Part shown: piece by piece, positions 32,364 through 41,149 of the stretch | Numbering within the stretch: position 1 is the stretch's first letter | Layout of the letters: every line of letters begins with the position of its first letter | From: JBGQOG01 sp052113705 | Lineage (GTDB): Bacteria > Pseudomonadota > Alphaproteobacteria > Rhodobacterales > Rhodobacteraceae | Length of the DNA: 64,000 nucleotides | Direction: 5' to 3' | NCBI RefSeq assembly: GCF_052113705.1 | Contig: NZ_JBGQOG010000001.1 | Location: 186,001 to 250,000 of the forward strand | Program-made: the position numbers and the translations under genes | Notes under the pieces: generated by a model | Database searches by the model: none | Told to the model about the DNA's origin: nothing | What the model saw: only the letters and a program-made list of their open reading frames with translations

Positions 32364-32385
32364 GGAAGTGCTCTGAAACCGAATC

Positions 32386-32697
32386 TCAGTAGTCGTCGGG
32401 CCGGACCGGATCATTGACGGCAGATCCCGATTTGAACGGGCCGACCGCGGTGTTCGGCTCGCCCGCGCCCGAGCAGATCGGCTTGCCGTAATCATCGTAG
32501 CGGCCCGAGAGATAGCCCTCGAGACCATCGTCGATGATCCAGTGATCGCAACCTTCCGGGTCGATCCAAATGCCGGCTTTCAGCTGGCTGAGATGCTTGC
32601 TGTCAACGCCGCGGTCAATGCCCTTGTCAGGGCCATAGGCGCAACCCGCCAGCAGCGCCGGGACGGCGATCAGGGCGAGAACGTGTTTCAATACCAT
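32386..32697 (-). CDS. Small lipoprotein with the IWIDPxGCxHW motif
   Basis: A 103-residue predicted lipoprotein; the start at 32697 gives a signal ending in LLAGC, with the lipidated Cys at residue 18. The mature part contains IWIDPEGCDHWIIDDGLEGY, which recurs in almost the same form in the OmpA-family protein encoded immediately upstream (IWIDPDGCEHWAMDDGAEGY). This suggests a duplicated small domain of about 35 residues with one invariant Cys and one His-Trp pair, perhaps stabilised by a disulfide with the later Cys (KPICSG / RPVCHR). The function is unknown. It follows the OmpA-like gene by 11 bases. Confidence 0.8.
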   Translation of the reverse strand: MVLKHVLALIAVPALLAGCAYGPDKGIDRGVDSKHLSQLKAGIWIDPEGCDHWIIDDGLEGYLSGRYDDYGKPICSGAGEPNTAVGPFKSGSAVNDPVRPDDY

Positions 32698-32708
32698 GGT
32701 CCTGCCCT

Positions 32709-33272
32709 TCACTTCACACAGATGATTTCGACACGACGGTTCTCGGCCATGCCGGCCGCCGTCGAATTGGTGGCACGCGGCTGCCGCTCGCCATACCAGT
32801 TCACCGCCAGCACCGGACGGTTCACCGATTGCGCGACCTGCGCCACGGCGTTCGCCCGGCGCTGCGAGAGCTTCATGTTGTATTCATCCGAGGCCCGGCT
32901 GTCGGTGTGCCCGGTGATCACGAAGGTACGCGCCTTGGCATTGAGGAAGAACTCCTCCAGCCGCTTGCGGGCATTGGGATCAATCGCGCTGCGGTCGGTG
33001 GCGAACAGCTGATCGGTCGGGAAGATGCCGCAAACGTCGCGGTGACAGACCGGACGGCCCTCACGCGTCATGCGGTTGTCCATATAACCTTCGGCACCAT
33101 CATCCATCGCCCAGTGTTCACAGCCATCCGGATCGATCCAGATGGTCGGAATATAGCGCTCCGCCTTGCCCTGCTGCGCAGAAACCGGTGCGCTCATCAC
33201 TGAGACCGCCCAGGCCCCCGCAGCGACAACGCCGACAACCGATTTTAGCGCCCTGGAAATCCTTGCGTCCAC
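32709..33272 (-). CDS. OmpA-family envelope protein with the IWIDPxGCxHW motif
   Basis: Predicted periplasmic or outer-membrane-associated peptidoglycan-binding protein. I choose the GTG at 33272 because GGAGG and AGGGG precede it and the product then begins with a clean signal peptide cut after PVSA; a Met in frame is at 33293. After the signal comes the IWIDPDGCEHWAMDDGAEGY unit shared with the downstream lipoprotein, then a C-terminal OmpA domain with TGHTDSRASDEYNMKLSQRR (residues about 120-140), where the Asp and Arg bind peptidoglycan. Length is 187 residues. Confidence 0.88.
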   Translation of the reverse strand: MDARISRALKSVVGVVAAGAWAVSVMSAPVSAQQGKAERYIPTIWIDPDGCEHWAMDDGAEGYMDNRMTREGRPVCHRDVCGIFPTDQLFATDRSAIDPNARKRLEEFFLNAKARTFVITGHTDSRASDEYNMKLSQRRANAVAQVAQSVNRPVLAVNWYGERQPRATNSTAAGMAENRRVEIICVK

Positions 33273-33497
33273 CGCCCCTGCCTCCAACTGCATCCGGCCC
33301 GCCAAGGGCAGGACCTGAAATTCACCCATTATTGACTAATAGTAGCGGAAAAATGAGAATTGGGAAGCAGATTTAGCTAGATATTGTAGCTGCCTTCTGC
33401 ACAAAGCGGCAAAAGCATCAGCTTTCGCCGCCGCGCGGAAACAATGGTCATTTTGACTGTTTGCGTGGGCCCGGCCGGTGCGTGGCCGGGCGCCGGA

Positions 33498-34829
33498 TCA
33501 GATCAGCACACCGGCGAGCGAATTCGGGCCGCTTTCGGTGATTCTTGCCCGCACCAGCTGGCCGGGGCGCAACTCCGGCGCGGTGATGTGAACCGCATGA
33601 AGGTAATCGGATTTTCCGGTCCACTGCCCCGGCATCCGGCCCTGCTTTTCGATCAAAACGCCCACCTCGCGCCCGACCATGCCCTGCTGCACCTCGCGCT
33701 GCTGGCGGGTGATCAGCGCCTGCAATTCCTGCAGACGGGCATCGGCCACCGCGCCATCGACCGGCGCGCGGTCGGCGGCAGGCGTGCCCGGACGCGCGGA
33801 ATATTTGAACGAATAGGCCATGCCGTAGCCCACCGCCTCGATCAGATCCAGCGTGGCGCGGTGATCCTCGTCTGTCTCCCCCGGGAAGCCGACGATGAAA
33901 TCGCCCGAGAGCAGCATGTCAGGCCGGGCTGCGCGGATCCGCTCGATCAGCCTCAGATACTCCTCGGCGGTGTGTTTGCGGTTCATCGCTTTCAGGATCT
34001 TGTCGCTGCCCGATTGCACCGGCAGATGCAGATAGGGCATCAGTTTCGGCTCTTCGCCATGCGCGGCGATCAGATCCTCGGCCATGTCATTGGGATGCGA
34101 GGTGGTGTAGCGGATCCGCTCCAGCCCCTCGATCCGCGCGAGCGCCCGCACCAGCTGCGCCAGGCCCCAGGTGCCGCCCTCGGCCGCACCGTGATAGCCG
34201 TTGACGTTCTGCCCCAGCAGCGTGACTTCGCGCACGCCTTTGGCGACCAGCTTGCCCGCTTCGGTCAGGATGCGCTCCACCGGGCGGCTGACTTCGGCAC
34301 CGCGCGTATAGGGCACCACGCAGAAGGCACAGAATTTGTCGCAGCCCTCCTGCACCGTCAAAAAGGCGGTGGGGCGGGTGTTGGCGCTGGGGCGGTCGGG
34401 CAGATGGTCGAATTTATCCTCGGCGGGAAAATCGGTATCCACCGTTTTCTCACCGCGATCGGCCGCGCGGACCATGGCGGGCAGACGATGATAGCTCTGC
34501 GGCCCGACCACCATATCCACCAGCGGCATCCGGCGCTGGATCTCGGCGCCTTCGGCCTGCGCCACGCAGCCCGCCACGCCGATCTTCAGATCCGGATTGA
34601 TCTCCTTGAAGGCGCGCAGACGGCCCAGATCGGAATAGAGTTTCTCCGAGGCCTTCTCGCGGATGTGGCAGGTGTTCAGGAGCACCATATCGGCGCCCTC
34701 GGGACTGTCGGTCAGCACATAGCCCTCAGCGCCCATGGCTTCCGCCATGCGCTCGCTGTCATAGACATTCATCTGACAGCCATAGGTCTTGATATGCAGC
34801 TTTTTCGGGTCTGCCTTCACGTCCGCCAT
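33498..34829 (-). CDS. miaB: tRNA-2-methylthio-N6-dimethylallyladenosine synthase
   Basis: Radical SAM methylthiotransferase acting on i6A37 of tRNA. The 443-residue product has the N-terminal UPF0004 domain with three cluster cysteines (TYGCQMN, NTCHIRE, AGCVAQ), the radical SAM motif CDKFCAFC, and a C-terminal TRAM domain (about residues 375-440). The start at 34829 gives MADVKADPKKLHIKTYGCQM. It is oriented away from the plus-strand gene at 35006. Confidence 0.97.
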   Translation of the reverse strand: MADVKADPKKLHIKTYGCQMNVYDSERMAEAMGAEGYVLTDSPEGADMVLLNTCHIREKASEKLYSDLGRLRAFKEINPDLKIGVAGCVAQAEGAEIQRRMPLVDMVVGPQSYHRLPAMVRAADRGEKTVDTDFPAEDKFDHLPDRPSANTRPTAFLTVQEGCDKFCAFCVVPYTRGAEVSRPVERILTEAGKLVAKGVREVTLLGQNVNGYHGAAEGGTWGLAQLVRALARIEGLERIRYTTSHPNDMAEDLIAAHGEEPKLMPYLHLPVQSGSDKILKAMNRKHTAEEYLRLIERIRAARPDMLLSGDFIVGFPGETDEDHRATLDLIEAVGYGMAYSFKYSARPGTPAADRAPVDGAVADARLQELQALITRQQREVQQGMVGREVGVLIEKQGRMPGQWTGKSDYLHAVHITAPELRPGQLVRARITESGPNSLAGVLI

Positions 34830-35005
34830 CGGGGCCACCTTTCGCAATCGTCGCCTGATACGCCCTTCGGCCCGCTGGGGCAACACCCACGGGCAGAAAC
34901 CCGCGCCGCTGCACTGCAGCGCATCTTGCAATCCGGCATGGCTTGACCGATCTTGGCCCCGCCCGCCGGTACCGGCCGGCGGGGTACGTCATTGGGGCCG
35001 TTCGT

Positions 35006-35872
35006 ATGGATTATCTTTCGCTGGAGGCTTTTCTCGAAGAGGGAAAGGCGGCTTTGACCAAGAGTCCGGTGGCGGTGATCCTGGTGGAAGATCTGGTCGC
35101 CGTGGATGCCACGATTCAGCATCATCTGGAGGCGGGTTTTCGCAGTGTGATCGTGCTGGCGCCGCCCGCGCTGACGCTGCCACCCGCGATGGCCGCCGCC
35201 GTGCACCGCATCCCCTATGACATGCGCGCGCCCGAAGCGATGAGCCGGGCGATGAACCGCATCATCGCCGCCTGCCCCGAAACAACATGGCTCTACTACT
35301 GCTACAATGCGGAGTTTCTGTTTCACCCGTTCTGCGAGACCCGCGATGTGCGCGAAATGGTAACCTTTCACACCGAAGAGCGCCGCGATGCGATGCTGAG
35401 CTATGTGGTCGACCTTTACGCCCCCGATCTGAACACGCATCCGAATGCCGTCTGTCTGGAGGGCGCGCTTCTGGACAAATCGGGGTACTTCGCCCTGGCC
35501 CGCACCGATGAGAACGGCCATGGGCTGGAGCGGCAGTATGATTTCTACGGCGGCCTGCGCTGGCGGTTTGAGGAACATATCCCCCCCGCCCGCCGCAAGA
35601 TCGACCGCATCTCGCTGTTTCGCGCGCAACGGGGGCTGACCCTGCGCGAAAACCACACTTTCAACATCGAAGAATACAACACCTACGCCTGCCCCTGGCA
35701 CCATAACATCACCTGCGCCGTGATGTCCTTCCGGGTGGCCAAAGCGCTGAAAACCAACCCCGGATCAAGCCACAGCATCCACCGGTTCCATTGGTACAAC
35801 TCGGTCCCGTTCGGCTGGAACTCGCAACAGCTGATGGATCTGGGCCTGATGGAACCGGGCCAGTGGTTCTAA
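35006..35872 (+). CDS. Conserved protein of unknown function, possibly glycosyltransferase-like
   Basis: A soluble 288-residue protein without signal peptide or membrane helix. The N-terminal part (VAVILVEDLVAVDATIQHHL, then GFRSVIVLAPP) resembles the Rossmann-like beginning of GT-A glycosyltransferases, and the C-terminal part has several conserved-looking aromatic and His clusters (TYACPWHHN, HSIHRFHWYNSVPFGW). No DxD motif stands out, so the enzyme call is uncertain. The final codons run into a 14-bp tandem repeat that continues after the stop. It is a single gene divergent from miaB. Confidence 0.7.
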   Translation: MDYLSLEAFLEEGKAALTKSPVAVILVEDLVAVDATIQHHLEAGFRSVIVLAPPALTLPPAMAAAVHRIPYDMRAPEAMSRAMNRIIAACPETTWLYYCYNAEFLFHPFCETRDVREMVTFHTEERRDAMLSYVVDLYAPDLNTHPNAVCLEGALLDKSGYFALARTDENGHGLERQYDFYGGLRWRFEEHIPPARRKIDRISLFRAQRGLTLRENHTFNIEEYNTYACPWHHNITCAVMSFRVAKALKTNPGSSHSIHRFHWYNSVPFGWNSQQLMDLGLMEPGQWF

Positions 35873-35990
35873 GTCTGCAGGTCCAGTTCTGAGGTTTCAG
35901 GTCTGTGGTTCCAAGTCCGGGGTTCCAAGTCCGGGGTTTTAGATCTGTGGTTCTGGGTCTGGGGTTCTGGGTCTAAGCTTCCAGGCTCGG
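35865..35990 (+). repeat. 14-bp tandem repeat (about 9 units)
   Basis: Consecutive units close to GGTTCCAAGTCCGG: 35893-35906, 35907-35920, 35921-35934 (identical to the previous), 35935-35948, 35949-35962, 35963-35976 and 35977-35990, with two weaker units before them reaching back into the last codons of the gene ending at 35872. The pattern is a GGTTYYRRGTCYGG consensus with point changes. Confidence 0.85.
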
Positions 35991-36064
35991 ACACGCCCCG
36001 CCAAATGCTGAAACGCCGCAGGCCCGCCGGTGCGGGACGCACCGGATCCGCCGTTGCAGCTGCG

Positions 36065-36679
36065 TTATTCCGCGTCGCCCTGCCGGTTGCCCTGCGCATC
36101 CAGCCACCAGCACAAAACCCGGTCTTCGGCGCGCACCTGCGCCGTCGCCGCCTCGGGTGTCGGGGCGGGCGCGGCGGCCAGGCTTTTGTGGCAGGTCAGC
36201 CCGGCAATCACGAGGCTGCCATAGGCACCATACCCCAGATGGGCGGTCACAACCTTGTCGATCAGATAGGGGCTCAGCTCCTCGGGCCGCGCGCAGGCCG
36301 GGTCCTGCACAATCTCGGCAAGGCGCTGACGTTTAGTCTCTTCCGCGGCCATCAGCGCCGCCACCTCGCGGCGAAAGGCGGGCTCGGTCTCGATATAGGC
36401 ATCCAGCTTGGGCAATTTCGCCTGCGGGCGCTTTTTCAGTTTCAACCGCCCCTCGCGGTAGAGCGCGCGCAACAGGCGGCCGCCGATGGGCGAAATCAGC
36501 TGCACCGGCCCGTCATAGAACGCCAGCTCGCGGTCCTCATCGGTCAGCTGCACGGTTGTGGTGCGCCCTTCCAGCGCCGCTTTGCGCAACACCGCCAGCG
36601 CCGGTGTGCGGTGCACATCGGGGATCATGTCGATGACCGAAAGGGCGGGCTTCATGCGCGCGCGAATGTCCCAAAGCAT
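36065..36679 (-). CDS. Conserved hypothetical protein (204 aa)
   Basis: The start at 36679 follows AAGGGA and gives a 204-residue soluble protein. It shows DMIPDVHRTPALAVLRKAAL at the N-terminus, a basic middle section (LYREGRLKLKKRPQAKLPKL) and an Ala-rich C-terminal half containing ETKRQRLAEIVQDPACARPE and GLTCHKSLAAAP. No signal peptide, membrane helix or catalytic motif is visible. I do not recognise it. The codon use and GC content match the neighbours, so it is likely a real lineage-specific gene. Confidence 0.65.
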   Translation of the reverse strand: MLWDIRARMKPALSVIDMIPDVHRTPALAVLRKAALEGRTTTVQLTDEDRELAFYDGPVQLISPIGGRLLRALYREGRLKLKKRPQAKLPKLDAYIETEPAFRREVAALMAAEETKRQRLAEIVQDPACARPEELSPYLIDKVVTAHLGYGAYGSLVIAGLTCHKSLAAAPAPTPEAATAQVRAEDRVLCWWLDAQGNRQGDAE

Positions 36680-36866
36680 GCTGGTGTCCCTTGTGTGAAT
36701 TCTCTGCCGAAGCGACCGCGACCCCACGTGACCGGGGGAAAGGCACTGCTTAGCGGGTTTGCGCCGGAGTTGGCAGAGGGTTTCGCCCATCAAAGCGCCT
36801 CATGCGGGGCTGCGGCCCGCGGCGCCGCACCGCAGCCCCGGCACGCGCCGCATCCGAGACCGGACG

Positions 36867-37766
36867 TCAGCCCTCCTCAAAGCGCAGGCTGTTGCGCGTG
36901 GCGAACAGATGCCGGGCGAAGTCACGTACCAGACGCGCGCGCTGGCTGTCCGGGCGAAAGAGCAGCAAGGACCGGAACGCCACCTTGGGCAGGAAGGGGC
37001 GCAACACCAGCCCGCGTTCGGTAAAACCTTCGGTCGACAAGGGATTGACGAGGCCGACGGCATCCCCCGCCAGCGCCAGCGCGCAAATGGTTGAGGAATT
37101 CGCCGTCTCGATGATGTAGCTGGGCGTCACACCCGCCTCTGCCAGCGCCTGATCAAAGCGGTGTCTGGCGCGATCCTCCGGGGTCAGCCCGATCAGGGGC
37201 ACCCCCGCCAAATCCGCCGGTGTCAGGGTTTTGGCGCGGGTCAGCGGGTGATCGGGGGGCATCGCGATCACCCCGGGAAAGCTGGCGAAGGGCTGCGCAT
37301 CAACGCCCGACACGTCGATCTCATCGGCGGCCAGCCCCAGATCCAGCTGCCCGTCCGCCACCTGATTGCGGATCGCCGCCGAGCCGGAGACCTGCAAGGT
37401 GATGCGGATCTTCGGATTGTCTGCGCGAAACGCCTGCACCGCTTTCGGGACCAGCGTCGCCGCCAGCGCGGACAGGCTGCCGATGCGCAACAGACCCGAG
37501 CCATATTCGCGGATCGCGGCGGCGGCAGAGCGCAGCCGGTCCAGCCCGATGTAGCTTTCGCTGACATCGCGAAAGAACATCTGCCCTTCCGGTGTCGGCA
37601 CCAGCCGCCCCCGCACCCGGTCAAACAGCAAGAACCCCAGCGATTGCTCGAGCTCCGCAATGCTGCGGCTGACCGCGGGCTGGGTAACGTTCATCAGCTC
37701 CGCCGCCCGCACGGTGGAGCCGGAGATCATGACGGTGTGGAAAGCTTCGAGTTGCCGGAAGTTCAT
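36867..37766 (-). CDS. LysR-family transcriptional regulator
   Basis: A full-length 299-residue LysR-type regulator. The N-terminal helix-turn-helix is MNFRQLEAFHTVMISGSTVR then AAELMNVTQPAVSRSIAELE; the effector domain runs from about residue 92 to 294. It is divergent from a cystathionine beta-lyase and an amino-acid ABC transporter, which are its probable targets, and a perfect palindrome lies between them. The inducer is likely a sulfur-containing or related amino acid; that is inference from the neighbours. Confidence 0.93.
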   Translation of the reverse strand: MNFRQLEAFHTVMISGSTVRAAELMNVTQPAVSRSIAELEQSLGFLLFDRVRGRLVPTPEGQMFFRDVSESYIGLDRLRSAAAAIREYGSGLLRIGSLSALAATLVPKAVQAFRADNPKIRITLQVSGSAAIRNQVADGQLDLGLAADEIDVSGVDAQPFASFPGVIAMPPDHPLTRAKTLTPADLAGVPLIGLTPEDRARHRFDQALAEAGVTPSYIIETANSSTICALALAGDAVGLVNPLSTEGFTERGLVLRPFLPKVAFRSLLLFRPDSQRARLVRDFARHLFATRNSLRFEEG

Positions 37767-37780
37767 CCTATTACCTTAGC

Positions 37781-37794
37781 GCATAGATCTATGC
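37781..37794. promoter_or_regulatory. Candidate LysR operator
   Basis: GCATAGATCTATGC is a perfect 14-bp palindrome, 15 bases before the LysR start and 70 bases before the start of the beta-lyase gene. Its position fits the autoregulatory site of a LysR regulator. Confidence 0.6.
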
Positions 37795-37863
37795 CTGTGC
37801 ATCAGTTGTTTTACTGTCCCCCGTCGGGTTTGTCTTGGGGAGACGTAGAACAGGACCTGCCCC

Positions 37864-39024
37864 ATGCGCGACGCCACCCTTTGCCCGATCCATCCCGTCA
37901 TTTCCGAAGCGGGCTATGCCAGCCTGACGGTGCCCACACATCGGGCCTCGACCATCGTGTTTCCGGATGCGGCCGCTTATGCCACCCGCGGCCAGCGCGA
38001 TCTGGACGGCTATTCCTACGGGCTGCACGGCACGCCCACCAACCGCGTGCTGGAGGCGCAGCTGACCGCGCTGGAAGGCGGGCAACATACCGTGCTGCTC
38101 CCCTCGGGGCAGGCCGCGATTGCGGTGGTGTTCCTGGCGATGCTCAAGCCCGGTGACACGGTGATGATCCCCGACAGCGCCTATCCGCCGGTGCTCGGCT
38201 TTTGCCAGAACTTCCTCGGCCCGCTGGGGATCGGCCACCGGATCTACCGCCCCGATGCGGGCGATCTTGCGGCGCAGATCGACGCCAGCGTGAAGCTGAT
38301 CTGGATGGAATCCCCCGGCTCGACCACGATGGAGGTGCAGGATGTGCCCGCCATCGTTGCGCTGGCCGGGCGGCACGGCATCCGCACGGGCATCGACAAC
38401 ACCTGGGCCACGCCATTGCTGTTCAAACCACTGGCGCATGGGGTGGATTTCTCGATGCAGGCGCTGACGAAATATGTCGGTGGCCATTCCGACCTGTTGA
38501 TGGGGTCGGTCAGCGTGGCGGATGCCGGTTTGCGCCGCCTCATGCGCGATCAGATGCGCATGCTGGGCCTGGGCGTGCCGCCCGATGCCGTGGCGCTTGC
38601 CCTGCGCGGGATCGAGACGATGGCCGTGCGCCTGGCGCATCAGGGCCGCGTCGCGCTGGAGATCGCGCAAACGCTGTCGGCCCGCGGCATCGGCGAGGTG
38701 CTGCACCCCGCCCTGCCCTCCTGCCCCGGCCACAGCCTGTTCAAACGCGATTTCGCGGGCGCGAGCGGCGTCTTCAGCGTGGTCCTGCCCGATGCCACCC
38801 GTCTGAACGCCGCCCTTGATGCGCTCCGAGTCTTCGCGATTGGCGCCAGCTGGGGCGGCACCCGCAGCCTGATGGCCCCGATGACCATCAGCCGCGCCAC
38901 CCCACATCCGCGCAACGCCAAAACCATCCTGCGGCTGCAGATCGGCCTCGAAGATCCGGCGGATCTGCGCGCGGATCTCGACGCCTTCTGCGCCATCCTT
39001 ACCCCCGAAAAAGCGGACGTCTGA
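37864..39024 (+). CDS. metC: Cystathionine beta-lyase (Cys/Met metabolism PLP enzyme)
   Basis: PLP enzyme that splits cystathionine, or a related thioether amino acid, to homocysteine, pyruvate and ammonia. The 386-residue product has the Cys/Met-metabolism family motifs YGLHGTPTNRVLE, VLLPSGQAAIA, GIDNTWATPLLFKPL and the PLP lysine Lys203 in ALTKYVGGHSD. The absence of the usual catalytic Tyr pattern of gamma-synthases and the sequence style support beta-lyase. It is followed 27 bases later by an amino-acid ABC transporter, so the enzyme may process an imported substrate. Confidence 0.87.
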   Translation: MRDATLCPIHPVISEAGYASLTVPTHRASTIVFPDAAAYATRGQRDLDGYSYGLHGTPTNRVLEAQLTALEGGQHTVLLPSGQAAIAVVFLAMLKPGDTVMIPDSAYPPVLGFCQNFLGPLGIGHRIYRPDAGDLAAQIDASVKLIWMESPGSTTMEVQDVPAIVALAGRHGIRTGIDNTWATPLLFKPLAHGVDFSMQALTKYVGGHSDLLMGSVSVADAGLRRLMRDQMRMLGLGVPPDAVALALRGIETMAVRLAHQGRVALEIAQTLSARGIGEVLHPALPSCPGHSLFKRDFAGASGVFSVVLPDATRLNAALDALRVFAIGASWGGTRSLMAPMTISRATPHPRNAKTILRLQIGLEDPADLRADLDAFCAILTPEKADV

Positions 39025-39051
39025 ACGTCCCGAACCCAGAGAGAGGTCACC

Positions 39052-40059
39052 ATGAAACATCTTACCCTCGCGGCGCTTGCGCTGTCCGTGCCGGTCGTCG
39101 CCCAAGCGGCAACCACGTTGGAAACCGTGCAAGAGCGGGGCCGGCTGATCTGTGGCGCCAGTCAGGGCACCGTCGGGTTTGGCGCGCCCGACAGCAATGG
39201 CATCTGGCGCGGCCTTGACGTCGAGACCTGCCGCGCGGTGGCGGTGGCGGTCCTGGGCGACAAGGATGCGGTGGATTTCGTGCCGCTCTCGGGTCAGCAG
39301 CGCATCCCCGCCCTGCAGACGGGCGAGATAGACCTGCTGCCCCGCACCCTGACCTGGACCCTGCAGCGCGACGCGAATGGCATCGATTTCACCAGCCCGA
39401 ATTACTATGAGTTCACCGGCTTCATGGTGCCGAAATCGCTGGGCGTCACCAAGGTCGAAGAGATGGCAGGCGCCGCCGTTTGCGTGCAGACCGGCTCGAC
39501 CACCGAAGTTGTGGTGGCCGATGTCTCGGACAAGCTGGGGCTGGGGCTGGAGCCGGTGGTGTTTGACAACACCTCCGCCACCCGGCAGGCGTTTTTCTCG
39601 GGGCGCTGTGACGCGCTGATCACCGATGCGGCGGCGCTGGCCTCGGTGCGCGCGACGCAGGCCGAGAACCCGGATGACTATGTGATCTTTCCGGCCACCG
39701 ACTATATGGACGCGCTGACGCCCGCGGTGCGGCATGGCGACAACCAGTGGAAAGACATCGTCACCTGGTCGATCGAAGCGTTGAAAACCGCCGAGCTTCT
39801 CGGGATCACATCGCAGAATGTGGATAGGTTTGCGGACAGCAAGGACCCGCGGGTGCGCCGTTTTCTGGGCCTCGACGCGGGCAATGGGGCGGCCCTTGGC
39901 CTCTCCGAGGATTTTGCCGCCAATATCATCCGCGCGCTCGGCAATTACGGCGAAATCTTTGACCGCAATCTCGGCGCGGGCAGCCCGCTCAAACTCGCGC
40001 GCGGCGCGAACGCGCTCTACAAAGACGGCGGGCTGATGTTCCCGCTGACCTTCCAGTAA
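39052..40059 (+). CDS. aapJ: Amino-acid ABC transporter substrate-binding protein (AapJ type)
   Basis: Periplasmic receptor of a polar amino-acid uptake system. A signal peptide ends in VVAQA (residues 1-19). The 335-residue mature protein has the SBP family-3 features: ETVQERGRLICGASQGTVGF, GLDVETCRAVAVAVLGDKDA and CVQTGSTTEVVV. It begins the aapJ-Q-M-P operon. AapJ-type proteins bind general L-amino acids; linkage to the beta-lyase suggests sulfur amino acids are included. Confidence 0.93.
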   Translation: MKHLTLAALALSVPVVAQAATTLETVQERGRLICGASQGTVGFGAPDSNGIWRGLDVETCRAVAVAVLGDKDAVDFVPLSGQQRIPALQTGEIDLLPRTLTWTLQRDANGIDFTSPNYYEFTGFMVPKSLGVTKVEEMAGAAVCVQTGSTTEVVVADVSDKLGLGLEPVVFDNTSATRQAFFSGRCDALITDAAALASVRATQAENPDDYVIFPATDYMDALTPAVRHGDNQWKDIVTWSIEALKTAELLGITSQNVDRFADSKDPRVRRFLGLDAGNGAALGLSEDFAANIIRALGNYGEIFDRNLGAGSPLKLARGANALYKDGGLMFPLTFQ

Positions 40060-40060
40060 G

Positions 40061-41149
40061 ATGCGCCTTCTTCGCGATGCGCGGGTGCGGGGCGGTCTGA
40101 TTCAGATCGCCCTCATCGCCGCGGTGGCTTTGGTCTTGGTGTGGATCGGCCACAACGCCGTACAAAACCTGACAGAACGCGGTATCCGCGTCGGTTTTGA
40201 CTTTCTGAACCGCTCCGCGCGGTTCCCGATTTCCGAGAGCCTGCTGCCCTATGATCCGCAGGACAGTTTTCTGTGGGCCTATGTCGTCGGGCTGGGGAAT
40301 ACGCTGTGGATCTCGGCCCTCGCGATCATCGGCGCGACGGTGCTGGGGCTTGGCGTCGGCCTTGCCGGGCGCTCGCGGCATCCGCTGCTGTCCGGACTGG
40401 CGGCGGGCTATGTCGGGCTGATGCGGAACCTGCCGCTGATCGTGCAGCTGTTGTTCTGGTATGCGCTGGCCACCGCCAGCTTCCCCGCGCCCCGCGCGGC
40501 ATGGGAGCCGCTGCCCGGCGTGTTTCTGACCCAGCGCGGCATCTTTCTGCCCGCCCTGCCCGCCGCCGACCTCGCGCTGGCGGTGGCAGTGGCCGGGGGG
40601 GTGGCGCTTCTCTGCCGCCGGGTCCCCCGGCGCGCGGTGGTCGCGGCCCTCGCGACCTTCACCCTGTCGCTGGTGATGATGCAGGCCCGCGTTTCGGTGC
40701 CGGAACTGCAGGGCTTGACCTTCAACGGCGGTCTCCGCCTCTCGCCGGAATTCGCGGCGCTGATGCTGGGCCTCATCCTCTACACCGCCGCCTTCATCGG
40801 CGAGATCATCCGCGGCGGCATTGAGGCGATTGCCTCCGGCCAATGGGAGGCAGGCCGCGCGTTGGGGCTGAGCGACCGCGTGACGCTGCGCCGCATCATC
40901 CTGCCGCAGGCGTTGCGGGTGATCATTCCGCCGCTGACCTCACAATACATGTCCACCGTGAAGAACACGACACTGGCGCTGGCCGTCGGCTATCCGGAAC
41001 TGGGGCTGGTGGTGAACACCGTGATCAACCAGACCGGGCAAGCGATTGAAAGCCTGCTGATCATGCTGGCTGTGTTCCTCACCATTTCACTTTCGGTCTC
41101 TGTGGTGATGAACTGGTATAACGCCCGTGTGGCGATCGTGGTGCGCTGA
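40061..41149 (+). CDS. aapQ: Amino-acid ABC transporter permease (AapQ type)
   Basis: Inner-membrane permease of 362 residues, long as is typical for AapQ. It has about eight membrane segments, with the ATPase-contact EAA loop WEAGRALGLSDRVTLRRIIL (about residue 266). It starts 1 base after aapJ stops and its stop overlaps the aapM start codon, so the operon is translationally coupled. Confidence 0.92.
   Translation: MRLLRDARVRGGLIQIALIAAVALVLVWIGHNAVQNLTERGIRVGFDFLNRSARFPISESLLPYDPQDSFLWAYVVGLGNTLWISALAIIGATVLGLGVGLAGRSRHPLLSGLAAGYVGLMRNLPLIVQLLFWYALATASFPAPRAAWEPLPGVFLTQRGIFLPALPAADLALAVAVAGGVALLCRRVPRRAVVAALATFTLSLVMMQARVSVPELQGLTFNGGLRLSPEFAALMLGLILYTAAFIGEIIRGGIEAIASGQWEAGRALGLSDRVTLRRIILPQALRVIIPPLTSQYMSTVKNTTLALAVGYPELGLVVNTVINQTGQAIESLLIMLAVFLTISLSVSVVMNWYNARVAIVVR

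Noticed and set aside
35869..36099. A minus-strand frame translated from the 14-bp repeat
   Set aside because: Its sequence is just the repeat read in one frame; there is no start signal.
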